A stretch of DNA of 41,147 nt, taken from IMG/VR virus record IMGVR_UViG_3300047408_000169, positions 1-41,147 of that record, one strand, 5' to 3'. This document shows, piece by piece, positions 16,682-23,765 of this stretch. This DNA is from a virus. The translations under genes were made by a program, and so were the position numbers. A model generated the notes under the pieces. The model was given only the letters and a program-made list of their open reading frames with translations. It did not search any database and had not been told where the DNA came from. Numbering within the stretch: the first letter of the stretch is position 1; each line of letters opens with the position of its first letter.

Positions 16682-16852
16682 ATGTCGATCGGGCTGTTGT
16701 TCTGGGTGCTGTTCGTGGTCGCACTCGTGTTTGGCGCCTGGGGGCGCACGGCGACCGGTCAGGTTTACTGGGCCAACTACAATGGCTGGATCTACGCGGT
16801 CCTGATCTTCTTGCTGGGTTGGCGCGTCTTCGGCTTCGTCATCCAGGGCTAG
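16682..16852 (+). CDS. Small membrane protein, holin candidate
   Basis: This encodes 56 residues with GGAGG at 16668-16672 before ATG 16682. It has two hydrophobic segments: 'IGLLFWVLFVVALVFGAWG' (residues 3-21) and 'GWIYAVLIFLLGWRVFGFVI' (35-54), joined by a polar loop. Two transmembrane segments, small size and the terminal position of the late operon fit a class II holin. No endolysin lies beside it, so the holin call is tentative. The gene ends four bases inside a convergent small membrane-peptide gene. Confidence 0.68.
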   Translation: MSIGLLFWVLFVVALVFGAWGRTATGQVYWANYNGWIYAVLIFLLGWRVFGFVIQG

Positions 16853-16926
16853 CGGCTACAGATCGCGTAAACGATCGTGTAAAATACAAGCCAGCCGACC
16901 ACGAGCCAGCCCAAAACTTCCAGCAT
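16849..16926 (-). CDS. 25-residue single-span membrane peptide
   Basis: A short frame that can be missed by length cut-offs encodes 25 residues, mostly one hydrophobic span (LGWLVVGWLVFYTIVYAI) ending in Cys-Ser-Arg. On the - strand an AGGAG lies eight to nine bases before the ATG at 16926, inside the end of the ribbon-helix-helix gene, so translation is well supported. Its last four bases overlap the end of the convergent holin-like gene. A peptide of this type could act on the membrane or regulate the holin. That is inference from size and place. Confidence 0.5.
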   Translation of the reverse strand: MLEVLGWLVVGWLVFYTIVYAICSR

Positions 16927-16928
16927 GA

Positions 16929-17084
16929 TCAACTCTCCTGTTTCAAAATTGCCGCTCGCCGGTAGTCATCGATAATTCGTCTGACGAGATCCGCCAGCGA
17001 CACACCAAGCCGCTCAGCCTCGGCCAGCAGCCAGACATACTGTGGCGCGGTGAACTTGATCGTTTGTCGGTGCGGCAGGCTCAT
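16929..17084 (-). CDS. Ribbon-helix-helix-like small DNA-binding protein
   Basis: This encodes 51 residues. 'RQTIKFTAPQYVWLLAEAERLGVSLADLVRRIIDDYR' has the Arc/MetJ arrangement: an N-terminal beta strand with alternating polar residues, helix A, a short turn and helix B. It is close to the smallest size for the fold, which works as a dimer binding DNA with the strand. A perfect dyad (GTGCCA AA TGGCAC, 17087-17100) lies immediately upstream of its start and could be its own operator. The gene is followed at two bases' distance by the membrane peptide and preceded by an HTH gene on the same strand. Confidence 0.7.
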   Translation of the reverse strand: MSLPHRQTIKFTAPQYVWLLAEAERLGVSLADLVRRIIDDYRRAAILKQES

Positions 17085-17086
17085 GC

Positions 17087-17100
17087 GTGCCAAATGGCAC
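17087..17100. promoter_or_regulatory. 14-base operator-like dyad before the RHH gene
   Basis: GTGCCA-AA-TGGCAC is a perfect inverted repeat placed two bases upstream of the ribbon-helix-helix start and eight bases after the stop of the upstream HTH gene. RHH proteins commonly bind such short dyads at their own promoters. As RNA it could also form a six-base hairpin near the ribosome site. Function is inferred. Confidence 0.45.
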
Positions 17101-17108
17101 CGTCTGGG

Positions 17109-17606
17109 CTACGTGGCAACCTGTTTTCCGCGCAACGATGCCTCCACTGCCGCCCGACGCGCGGCGAGGAGGTCAACAGCGACCCGATCTGGTTCGTCCA
17201 GCCATCCCCTGAGCAGTCTTTTTTGCTTACTTCCCTGGTTTGGGCGGCCAGTCTGTCCGCCCCGGATTTGTCGAGGTTTCGGCAGGAGCGGGGCGTCGGG
17301 AAGGGTGAGGTTATATTCGTTCGACCGCTGCTGGGCGCGGCCATCCACGATTTCAAACCGGGCCCTGACGGCCAGCAGCCCGCGCGCCTCCAGGGTCGCC
17401 CTGGCACGGCGCACGGTGCGCTCGGAACAGCCCGCCTCGATGCCAATCTTGCGCGTGGTCGGGGTCCAGTCGCCCGCCGCGTTCAGATGGGCGATGGCGA
17501 GGCCAACGTCGCGGTGTTTCGCCGGCAGCCAACCGGCGTGATATTCGGCCTGTATCCTGCGGTAAACCTCGGACCAAAGTGGTGTCGGCAGCGTAAATCC
17601 GTCCAT
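17109..17606 (-). CDS. Winged/HTH_36-type DNA-binding protein
   Basis: This encodes 165 residues. ATG 17606 is preferred because a GGAG lies six bases upstream. The upstream in-frame extension lacks a ribosome site. Residues about 37-83 ('VGLAIAHLNAAGDWTPTTRKIGIEAGCSERTVRRARATLEARGLL') form a classic HTH with recognition helix 'SERTVRRARATLEARG', as in replication-initiator-like and phage regulatory proteins. The C-terminal third is basic with a Gln/Lys/Arg-rich linker. It leads a three-gene - strand cluster (HTH, RHH, membrane peptide). It could be a replication initiator or a transcriptional regulator. Confidence 0.68.
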   Translation of the reverse strand: MDGFTLPTPLWSEVYRRIQAEYHAGWLPAKHRDVGLAIAHLNAAGDWTPTTRKIGIEAGCSERTVRRARATLEARGLLAVRARFEIVDGRAQQRSNEYNLTLPDAPLLPKPRQIRGGQTGRPNQGSKQKRLLRGWLDEPDRVAVDLLAARRAAVEASLRGKQVAT

Positions 17607-17788
17607 CTCGCTCTCCACGAGCGAACGGCGGACACAAAGGGCGTGGGCCTCCCTCGCAAGGGGGCTTGCTTTCCAAAACAAAATGTAGGAGGGTCAACAA
17701 CGTTTTTCGGCTGTTGTTTTACGCAGCGGCAAACTGCGTTGACCCCCCGGCTATGTGTTTTGGCGGTCCTTCGTGGCCGCCATTCGCA

Positions 17789-17947
17789 TTACTGGGGCAT
17801 CACATTCTCCATCGGCCCAATTCCGGCCAACACCTCACCGTTGAACCAGACAAACCGAGTCGACAAGCCCGGAGCCCAGGCTTTCGTCGGCCACGCGTTT
17901 GGAAAATCCAGCGGTTCTGGCCGGTAACCTGCGACGTCTCTCGACAA
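17789..17947 (-). CDS. Possible small protein, TTG start, unsupported family
   Basis: A 52-codon - strand frame runs from TTG 17947 to TAA 17789. Its predicted sequence has a natural look, with 'LSTRFVWFNGEVLAGIGPME' and 'PLDFPNAWPTKAWAPG' segments and balanced composition, unlike the Arg-rich shadows elsewhere. AGG lies nine bases before the TTG. Against it: no ATG or GTG in a good place, and the start overlaps the operator-like dyad at 17943-17953. The frame stays open upstream into the antisense of the repressor. I do not recognise a family. Confidence 0.3.
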   Translation of the reverse strand: MSRDVAGYRPEPLDFPNAWPTKAWAPGLSTRFVWFNGEVLAGIGPMENVMPQ

Positions 17948-17999
17948 ATTGTCAATCCTGTAACGTAATCGCTGGCGTATCTCGACACAGGCGCTGTCG
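17943..17999. promoter_or_regulatory. Pair of operator-like dyads upstream of repressor
   Basis: GACAA-A-TTGTC (17943-17953, perfect) and CGACA-N7-TGTCG (17983-17999, perfect arms) are 40 bases apart centre-to-centre start and share the half-site CTCGACA. They lie within 90 bases of the repressor start, the arrangement of phage repressor operators controlling divergent transcription. Binding by the 18031-18579 product is inferred. Confidence 0.5.
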
Positions 18000-18030
18000 C
18001 GGATCGCCAGACCGAACCCTACACTGCCGT

Positions 18031-18579
18031 ATGAGTCGACGCCGGCCGCCCGATCTCCCTCCTCGGTCGCGGCTTGAGGAAATCCGCCGACATCGCTCCA
18101 TCGCCTCGACGGCGGAACTCGCGCGACGCGCGGATATGGACCCCGGAACCGTCTGGCGTATTGAGTCTGGCGGGCGCGGCCTCACGGCGAAATGGCGTGA
18201 CGATCTGGCGCGTGTCCTTGAAGTGCCGGTCGCGCAGTTATACGCCCCGATAGGTTCACCGATACCATCTCCGGCCAGTGATCTCGTCGTGATGGACCCC
18301 ATGCCCTACGAGCCCGCCCACGCCATGCCGGCCGTTGCCCGTCGCCTGCTGGCCGTCCAACGGTTCTCTGGTCTGACGGCACTGGAAATCGCCATGCGGG
18401 TCGAGGCAACGGAAGCGGAAGTCGTGGATTGGCTGGAAGGCCGGTCCCTGCCGCCGATGATGCTGATGAACCGGCTGGCCAGACTGGCCGGGTTCACACT
18501 CCACTGGCTCTATCATGGAGACGACAAAGGTATGCCAGTGGGACTGGCCGCCCGATTGCGAACGCTTATGACGGAATAG
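18031..18579 (+). CDS. Tandem-HTH phage repressor (CI-like)
   Basis: This encodes 182 residues from ATG 18031; the longer frame upstream enters the operator region. There are two HTH-like domains. HTH1 covers about residues 27-75 ('TAELARRADMDPGTVWRIESGGRGLTAKWRDDLARVLEVPVAQLY'). HTH2 covers about 115-165 ('TALEIAMRVEATEAEVVDWLEGRSLPPMMLMNRLARLAG'). No Ser-Lys peptidase domain for RecA-triggered cleavage is present, so induction must work differently if this is the lysogeny repressor. It is the only rightward gene between two leftward clusters, with operator-like dyads in front. Its 3' end overlaps the convergent RHH-like gene by 14 bases. Confidence 0.72.
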   Translation: MSRRRPPDLPPRSRLEEIRRHRSIASTAELARRADMDPGTVWRIESGGRGLTAKWRDDLARVLEVPVAQLYAPIGSPIPSPASDLVVMDPMPYEPAHAMPAVARRLLAVQRFSGLTALEIAMRVEATEAEVVDWLEGRSLPPMMLMNRLARLAGFTLHWLYHGDDKGMPVGLAARLRTLMTE

Positions 18580-19027
18580 GTTCGCGCTCTGAAAGTGCCG
18601 GATTTCCGCCAGGATTGCCTTTCGCGCTAAGAAGATTAGCGACCGCTTCGCCGTTTTGCCGAACAGCCCGCTTTACTATTGGCGGCAGGCCGCGCTCCCG
18701 CCTGATCCGCTCGGTCAACAGTGTGGTCAACCCCGGCACGACCTTGAGGGAGCCGCCGGTGGCCGCCGCCAGCGCGGCCGCCGCCTGCATCAGGGTTGGT
18801 AGATCGTCGGCACTTCGATCAGTCGTGATACCCATGAGATTTGCTGATGCTCTGGATGCCATTTTGGGCTCCAGCAAATCCGTCTTTCCCAACTGGTAAA
18901 GCGCGCGAGAGACCACGGACCCCAGGGACTCATCATTCCTCGCGGCGTGTTTGCGCGCTATTTCCCAGGCGTCGACCTCCACGTTTTTCACGTTGACGGT
19001 CGTCTTCTGGGTTTCTGGATTATCCAC
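18566..19027 (-). CDS. RHH-like N-terminus, unknown C-terminal domain
   Basis: This encodes 153 residues from GTG 19027 with GGAG about ten bases upstream. Residues about 9-48 ('TTVNVKNVEVDAWEIARKHAARNDESLGSVVSRALYQLGK') look like a ribbon-helix-helix: a strand, then two helices ending in 'SVVSRALYQL'. The remaining 100 residues contain an Ala-rich helix and a basic segment ('TERIRRERGLPPIVKRAVRQNG') without recognised motifs. It is the last gene of the long leftward early operon and convergent with the repressor. A regulatory DNA-binding role, possibly antagonising the repressor, is inference. Confidence 0.62.
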   Translation of the reverse strand: MDNPETQKTTVNVKNVEVDAWEIARKHAARNDESLGSVVSRALYQLGKTDLLEPKMASRASANLMGITTDRSADDLPTLMQAAAALAAATGGSLKVVPGLTTLLTERIRRERGLPPIVKRAVRQNGEAVANLLSAKGNPGGNPALSEREPIPS

Positions 19028-19110
19028 GATTTGCCGCTCCGCTCAGCCGCCAGGATTAGCGGCGATTTGCGGCAGGCTATTCTCGCGGCATCACGACGGC
19101 AATCCGCGAC

Positions 19111-19467
19111 TCAATGTTCCGGCGGCAGGAAACACACCCGCCCCGAGTCCCTTCGCATTTCGGCCCTGATCGCGCGGCATAGCGCCAGCGTGATCGGGTC
19201 CGGTTTCCACCAGGGCAGAAAAGAGGGCACAGGGCGCAGCGGCGGCTCCGAGGCGAGTCGCGGCACACCGGGACCGACTCGGGCCCGTCTCGTCAGTGGG
19301 ACATCACCCCAGAAATGCGGACACCCTTTCGCCATTTGCTGCCATGCGAGCTGTTCGCTCACCCCGAGTCGCGCCCCGATCGTTTTGAACAGCAGGCCCC
19401 TCCGGCGCATGTCGGCGATCTGGAGGGCGCGGCTGCGGTTGGCGGCGTGATCCGCCGGCGACGGCAT
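19111..19467 (-). CDS. HTH-containing small protein
   Basis: This encodes 118 residues from ATG 19467 (TGATG with the preceding gene). Residues about 10-50 ('ANRSRALQIADMRRRGLLFKTIGARLGVSEQLAWQQMAKG') have an HTH-like pattern with 'KTIGARLGVSEQLAWQQM' as turn and second helix. The C-terminal part is Arg/Pro-rich ('LTRRARVGPGVPRLASEPPLRP') and ends 'RDSGRVCFLPPEH'. The longer upstream frame is an Arg-rich shadow. A DNA-binding accessory protein of the early operon is likely. A gap of 83 bases to the next gene (19028-19110) shows only short GC-rich repeats. Confidence 0.6.
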   Translation of the reverse strand: MPSPADHAANRSRALQIADMRRRGLLFKTIGARLGVSEQLAWQQMAKGCPHFWGDVPLTRRARVGPGVPRLASEPPLRPVPSFLPWWKPDPITLALCRAIRAEMRRDSGRVCFLPPEH

Positions 19468-19589
19468 CAGAACACCACCACGTCCAACGCCAGCACCAGG
19501 GTGGCGGCCACCAGGGCCCAGGCGGCCAGCACGAGGGCCAGCAGCTCGACCGCCGCCACCCAGCTCCAGCGCGCCCGGCGGCCGCTCAT
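19467..19589 (-). CDS. 40-residue single-span membrane protein
   Basis: A short - strand gene of 40 residues begins at ATG 19589 in an ATGA overlap and ends in a TGATG overlap with the next gene. A basic N-terminus (SGRRARWSW) precedes one long hydrophobic span ('VAAVELLALVLAAWALVAAT' and on to 'LVLALDVVVF'). The positive-inside rule places the N-terminus in the cytoplasm. The role is unknown. Small early membrane proteins in phages sometimes act in superinfection exclusion or as inhibitors, which is inference here. Confidence 0.62.
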   Translation of the reverse strand: MSGRRARWSWVAAVELLALVLAAWALVAATLVLALDVVVF

Positions 19590-19885
19590 GCCTCCACCAT
19601 CGGCATCGGCTTCTCCTCCGGCTCCGGCGGCGGCTCGACCCGAGGCATGGGCGGCGCGAACGCCGCCGTCTGATCACCCACCCACTCGATCCGCAGCCTG
19701 TGGATCTGGCGGCAGACATTCCATAGGTGAAACAAGGGCCCAATGCCGTAGCGCGCCACGCCCGCCTCCATGCTGGCGTCGAACGGCAGGTGATCCGCCG
19801 CGAGCGACGAGCGCAGCCCGGGCGCGGCCACGAGGACATTGTCGATGGCAACGCCCAGTCGGTAGAACGAGGCCTGCGCGCTCAT
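19586..19885 (-). CDS. Hypothetical early protein
   Basis: This encodes 99 residues in ATGA overlaps on both sides. It has an N-terminal amphipathic region ('FYRLGVAIDNVLVAAPGLRSSLAADHL'), a mid helix with Trp and His ('PLFHLWNVCRQIHRLRIEW'), and a Pro/Glu-rich tail ending 'EPPPEPEEKPMPMVEA'. No family is recognised. Membership in a tightly coupled block of five small genes (19467-20433) suggests accessory host-takeover functions, without direct evidence. Confidence 0.6.
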   Translation of the reverse strand: MSAQASFYRLGVAIDNVLVAAPGLRSSLAADHLPFDASMEAGVARYGIGPLFHLWNVCRQIHRLRIEWVGDQTAAFAPPMPRVEPPPEPEEKPMPMVEA

Positions 19886-20043
19886 TTCGCATGCTCGACG
19901 CGGTCGGCGGCTTTCAGCGCGCAGGCCATTGCTTCACGCAAGACCCACACTGGCACGGCCCCCAATGGCGTGTTCATGTTGACGCGCACGGCCAGTGCGT
20001 CACCGAACGCACGCCGCGCGATCTCAATTCGCTCGTCGCTCAT
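19882..20043 (-). CDS. 53-residue hypothetical early protein
   Basis: This short gene has ATG 20043 and TGA 19882-19884, both in four-base overlaps with neighbours (ATGA), which supports it despite its size. The 53 residues include two amphipathic helices ('RIEIARRAFGDALAVRVN' and 'VWVLREAMACALKAADRVEHA') joined by a Pro/Gly turn, suggesting a helical hairpin. No family is recognised. Confidence 0.58.
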   Translation of the reverse strand: MSDERIEIARRAFGDALAVRVNMNTPLGAVPVWVLREAMACALKAADRVEHAK

Positions 20044-20243
20044 CCGTAGAGCGTCCTTTCAATACGATTGATGATTTCCATTTGCTTTTCCGACACATGC
20101 GTGACGTCACCGTAACGGCGCACCCGCTCGCGCATGTCCTCGGCGAACTCCTGTTCCCAGTCGGTCAGGCGGGCGGCGTGCAGATCCGCGTCGCGCAGGA
20201 TCTCACGCACGCGTTCGTAATCGTCGCCGAGCGGTTCACTCAT
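20040..20243 (-). CDS. Small helical early protein
   Basis: This encodes 67 residues in overlaps with both neighbours. The sequence is acidic and helical, with 'LTDWEQEFAEDMRERVRRYG' and the ending 'VSEKQMEIINRIERTLYG'. The arrangement 'L..WE..F...........SEKQ.E...RI' is one I recall from various small phage and prophage proteins and from tails of some replication proteins, with no function assigned. It could be a protein-interaction domain. Confidence 0.6.
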   Translation of the reverse strand: MSEPLGDDYERVREILRDADLHAARLTDWEQEFAEDMRERVRRYGDVTHVSEKQMEIINRIERTLYG

Positions 20244-20433
20244 CGGCGCCTCGATGATTGGTTTCGCGGTTCAACGCCGAAACGATCGCCACGGCGTCAG
20301 GATACAGGCCGCGCGCCATGACGCGATCGGCGAAGCCCGGCTCATGCCGCACGATGTCATAAAGGCCGTTTGGCCCGCTTGTGCCGCTGATCCGCACCAC
20401 ACCGAAATAAACCGCCGATTGATCGTCGGACAT
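20236..20433 (-). CDS. Hypothetical early protein
   Basis: This encodes 65 residues overlapping the next gene by eight bases. A beta-like N-terminal half ('AVYFGVVRISGTSGPNGLYDIV') is followed by a helix ('YPDAVAIVSALNRETNH'). I do not recognise a family. It lies 18 bases after the methyltransferase stop in the same operon. Confidence 0.58.
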   Translation of the reverse strand: MSDDQSAVYFGVVRISGTSGPNGLYDIVRHEPGFADRVMARGLYPDAVAIVSALNRETNHRGADE

Positions 20434-20451
20434 GACAGCTCCCCCCTGAGT

Positions 20452-21663
20452 TCACCACGCGTTTTCTTCAATGCGGAGCACGCGGCGGTTAATGTCCGCG
20501 ATATACTTCGCATCTTGTTCGATCAGCACGACGTCAAAGCCTTCAGTGGCACAGGCGTCGGCGAGCGTGCCAGAGCCGGCGAACGGGTCCAGCACGGTGC
20601 CGCCGGGCGGGATGACCATGCGTGTCAGCCAGCGCAGCAGGGCAACCGGCTTCACGGTTGGATGCAGGCTGTCGGCGCGATCGTATTTGGTTGCCTTGGC
20701 GGAATAGAAGAAACGGGAGGGCGTTCCGCTGTCACCGAACCGTGCGCCATTGGGACCGAGGCCGATGTTACCCCAGCCTTCGCTACGATCCTGATCGGCC
20801 CAGCGATCTTGCTTCGGTTGCGCGGCGCCCGCGCTGTGCGTCTCAAACACCGCGAACGCAGCCTCGACCTCGGGCGATCCGTCGTGCACGACGTTGGCGG
20901 GCCAACGGCCGAGGTTTGGATCATGACCCCCTTCAGTTCCATTCTGGGCGTAGCCGCCAAGCCCCGCCCCGTAGACTTTATTCGGCGTCTTACTCAGCGA
21001 CCCTGGCACTCGCTTGGTAGTTCCGATGCGGCACACATCAATGTTCAGCCCGCCCGTGCCATGCGCCAGCACGTTGGCGGCAACGGTGCCGACCAGCGGC
21101 TTGCGGGCGAGGATGATGGGCTCATAGGCAGGCTTCAGCGCGGTGCCCCAGCCCTGCCACTGGCGCGCGGCGTCGGTGGCGGGTGCGGTTAATGCGTGGT
21201 AACGCGCGACAGCTTCAGGATCAGAAGCCCACGGGCGATCCCAACCACCGTTTAGCGGATGATTGTCGCGACCGATGAAGTTCTCATGTCCAGGCTTGAC
21301 GCCCACGACCTCCCGCGTCGCGCCCGCCGCCTTGTCCATGGCCTTGGACACGTCCCGCGATTTCGGAAAGCCCGAGCCATAGAGCCAGCAAAGCGTGTCG
21401 CGGATCTCGAATCCGGCATCCTCGATGGCGCACGCGAGGCGATGAAATGTCCGGGTTCCGCCGAAGCACAGCATGTGCGCCCCCGGCTTCAGAACGCGCA
21501 GGACAGTGCGCCATGTGTCGGGTTGGAACGCCACATCGCCGCCGTCCCAGGCTTTGCCCATGAACTTCAGATGATACGGCGGGTCGGTTATCACCGCGTC
21601 GAAACTGTTGGATACGAACAACTCCAACACATCGCGACAGTCACCATGAAAAACCTCCGTCAT
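20452..21663 (-). CDS. DNA methyltransferase (beta-class, DPPY type)
   Basis: This encodes 403 residues, starting in an ATGA overlap with the polymerase stop. Motif IV 'TDPPYHL' is at residues 26-32 and the SAM-binding motif I 'DPFAGSGT' is near the end (FAGSGT at 361-366). This order (catalytic before SAM motif) with a long target-recognition insert defines the beta class of N6-adenine/N4-cytosine methyltransferases. DPPY favours adenine. 'HPTVKPVALLRWL' before motif I is also typical. No partner endonuclease gene is visible, so it is a solitary phage enzyme, likely protecting phage DNA from restriction or altering host expression. The target sequence cannot be read. Confidence 0.9.
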   Translation of the reverse strand: MTEVFHGDCRDVLELFVSNSFDAVITDPPYHLKFMGKAWDGGDVAFQPDTWRTVLRVLKPGAHMLCFGGTRTFHRLACAIEDAGFEIRDTLCWLYGSGFPKSRDVSKAMDKAAGATREVVGVKPGHENFIGRDNHPLNGGWDRPWASDPEAVARYHALTAPATDAARQWQGWGTALKPAYEPIILARKPLVGTVAANVLAHGTGGLNIDVCRIGTTKRVPGSLSKTPNKVYGAGLGGYAQNGTEGGHDPNLGRWPANVVHDGSPEVEAAFAVFETHSAGAAQPKQDRWADQDRSEGWGNIGLGPNGARFGDSGTPSRFFYSAKATKYDRADSLHPTVKPVALLRWLTRMVIPPGGTVLDPFAGSGTLADACATEGFDVVLIEQDAKYIADINRRVLRIEENAW

Positions 21664-23765
21664 GTTTTGATGTAACGCGGCCCGCGCGCGCCGGAGGCCG
21701 ACAGCGGAAAGCCGAGTGCCCAGTCGGGCAACTCACACATGATCTCGCACATCTCGCCGACCGAGCCGTGACCGATCGGCGGCTCGGCCACGACCTCGTC
21801 GTGGATCAGGGTGATGGGCTGGTATCCCGCCTGCTCGAGGCCCATCGCGGCGCGCACCAGCAGATCGCGGCAGAGCGCCTGCACGGCGTTCTCACACAGC
21901 CTGCCTCCGTAGGTCGACGTGCGCTCCCAGCGTCGCGTCTTGTTGTCGACGCTCATGTAGGTGACCGTGTCGGTATCAAAACGGCCTTTCTCGATGAGCG
22001 GCCGCGCATACCAGAGGTAGCGACCAGACGGCAGCCGCATCCGCAGCCACAACGGATCGCGCCTGAAACGGACGCGGCCGCCGCCGGCGTCGACCACGAG
22101 GCCGGGGTTCTTCACCGCGCGAATGGCGGCGCGGTTGAGCTGGCGCCACAACTTCGGGATCTCGGGGAATGTCTCGCGGTAGGTATCGATCGCCCGGGCC
22201 GCCTCTTCCGGCGACAACAGGACGCCCGCTTGCACGAGGCACGTCTCGCGGAACTTCCACCAGCCGAGGCCGTATCCGGCGCCCAGAACCAGCGCCTTCC
22301 CGATCTGGCGATGGGTGCTGTCTTTCGCGATGTCGGCCACGCGCAGGCCGTAAACCCTGGCGGCCATCTCCTCATACATTTTGCGTTTGGCGCGGAACGC
22401 GTCGACCAGATCCGACTGCCCCGCCAGCCACGCCACGCCGATCGCCTCGACCGAGGAGAAATCGCAGGTGGCGATCTCGTGGCCGTCGCGCGGAACGATC
22501 GCGCCGCGCAGCATCCGCGAGATCACATCGAGCGGCGGCCCGCTGATCGCGTCGACCATCGCGGCGCCATGATCCAGCAGCGCGCGGTGACCGTCCCAGT
22601 CGTAGACGACATCACGGGGGAAATTCTGAACCTGCAGGCCCTGGCTGATATATCGCCCGGTCGATGCGCCGTGGTAACTAAGCAGGCCGCGCACGACGCC
22701 TTGCTCGTCGGCCCGGTTGACGATCGCGTCCAGTTTCCTGACGCTGATTTTGCCGCCCTCATAACGACACCGCAACGCCCGCTTCTCGACCGCGCCGACG
22801 CGCGGGTCGGCGAGCAGGCGGATGATGTCGCGCCGGCGCAGCTCGGGCAGCGCATCCTCGGCCTCGACCTCGTCTTCAATACCGATCGCGCGCTCCAGCG
22901 CGGCCACCTCCGAGGCCTCTGCCGAGGCCTCGGTGAGGGTGTCGAGCACCACGCTGACCGGCTCGCGCACCAGCTCGGGCGGCGGCGACAGGTCGACCCC
23001 GCGTCGGTGCAGCCACGTCTTCAGCGCGACGATCTCCGACACCTTCATGACAACGCCGTCGGTGATCTCGGCGATCTGGTGGTCGAGCATGCCGGAGGTG
23101 GTCAAAGCGACGGCGCGGGCGGCGCGCACGAAATCAAGATCGAAACGGACACCACGATCGTTCATCGTCTCGGTCAGATCCCAGACGTCCAGCTCCTCGA
23201 GCGGCAGCGGCACCGTCGCCAGCATCAGCGCGCGTTCCACTTTCACATCGGTCGCGCAATAATCCGACAACCGCGCCATGCGGTCTTCGTCCTCCCACCA
23301 GACCGGCGAGCCGTCGGGGTTGAAGCCGCGCGGCCGGCACATCCGCAGCATGAGCTGCCGCCCGGCATTGTCCTTTTTGATGTCCAACCCGGCGGCGATG
23401 GCGGCGTTGTCGAGCGCCCCAGGCAACGCCATGGCGCGGCAGCGCGCCATGGTGCAGATCCAGCGATCGATCGACACCTTCGGCCAGCCGTGGCGCGGGT
23501 GCAGGATGTGCTCGAGCATCAGCCGCTCGAAAGCGGCGTTGTGCGCGACGACCTCCACCCTCGGATCGGCCAGCGCGAAATAAAATCGCGGCGGCAGATC
23601 CTGCCCCTGCCGCCATTCCACCGGCGCCTCGCGATCAAGCGCCAGACGCGCCACGGTCACCGATGTGGAGGGGTGCGCGGCGTAAATGTAGGCGCCGGTC
23701 GCGCGCAGATCGACAGTGGATCGCGTCTCGCAATCCCAGTGCAGGTATCGGCCCGGCGAGGGCAT
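21660..23765 (-). CDS. Family A DNA polymerase with 3'-5' exonuclease domain
   Basis: This encodes 701 residues from ATG 23765, chosen because it overlaps the upstream stop (TGATG); an in-frame start at 23795 would run into that gene. The DnaQ-like exonuclease begins at once, with 'DCE' (Asp11, Glu13). Polymerase motif A is 'CDFSSVEAIGVAWLAG' (Asp435), motif B is in 'RQIGKALVLGAGYGLG', and motif C is 'IHDEVV' (His655, Asp656, Glu657). This is the phage replicative polymerase. It sits downstream of DUF2815 and DUF2800 genes, a grouping known from other phage replication modules, and is coupled to the methyltransferase. Confidence 0.95.
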   Translation of the reverse strand: MPSPGRYLHWDCETRSTVDLRATGAYIYAAHPSTSVTVARLALDREAPVEWRQGQDLPPRFYFALADPRVEVVAHNAAFERLMLEHILHPRHGWPKVSIDRWICTMARCRAMALPGALDNAAIAAGLDIKKDNAGRQLMLRMCRPRGFNPDGSPVWWEDEDRMARLSDYCATDVKVERALMLATVPLPLEELDVWDLTETMNDRGVRFDLDFVRAARAVALTTSGMLDHQIAEITDGVVMKVSEIVALKTWLHRRGVDLSPPPELVREPVSVVLDTLTEASAEASEVAALERAIGIEDEVEAEDALPELRRRDIIRLLADPRVGAVEKRALRCRYEGGKISVRKLDAIVNRADEQGVVRGLLSYHGASTGRYISQGLQVQNFPRDVVYDWDGHRALLDHGAAMVDAISGPPLDVISRMLRGAIVPRDGHEIATCDFSSVEAIGVAWLAGQSDLVDAFRAKRKMYEEMAARVYGLRVADIAKDSTHRQIGKALVLGAGYGLGWWKFRETCLVQAGVLLSPEEAARAIDTYRETFPEIPKLWRQLNRAAIRAVKNPGLVVDAGGGRVRFRRDPLWLRMRLPSGRYLWYARPLIEKGRFDTDTVTYMSVDNKTRRWERTSTYGGRLCENAVQALCRDLLVRAAMGLEQAGYQPITLIHDEVVAEPPIGHGSVGEMCEIMCELPDWALGFPLSASGARGPRYIKT

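Larger units (their letters stand above)
17607..18030. promoter_or_regulatory. Divergent control region between HTH gene and repressor
   Basis: This 424-base stretch separates the leftward HTH gene from the rightward repressor. It contains several dyads: GGGTCAAC (17691-17698) with GTTGACCC (17738-17745); ACGCAG/CTGCGT (17721-17739); GACAAATTGTC (17943-17953); and CGACA/TGTCG (17983-17999). The last two share TCTCGACA and lie 32-88 bases before the repressor start, as operators would. A possible small - strand ORF (17789-17947) occupies the middle. I see no convincing full sigma-70 promoter and no tRNA or attachment-site core. Confidence 0.55.

Noticed and set aside
16853-18030. tRNA genes or a tRNA-type attachment site
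   Set aside because: No cloverleaf-compatible sequence with T-loop GTTCRA and acceptor pairing was found in this or the other intergenic regions by eye.
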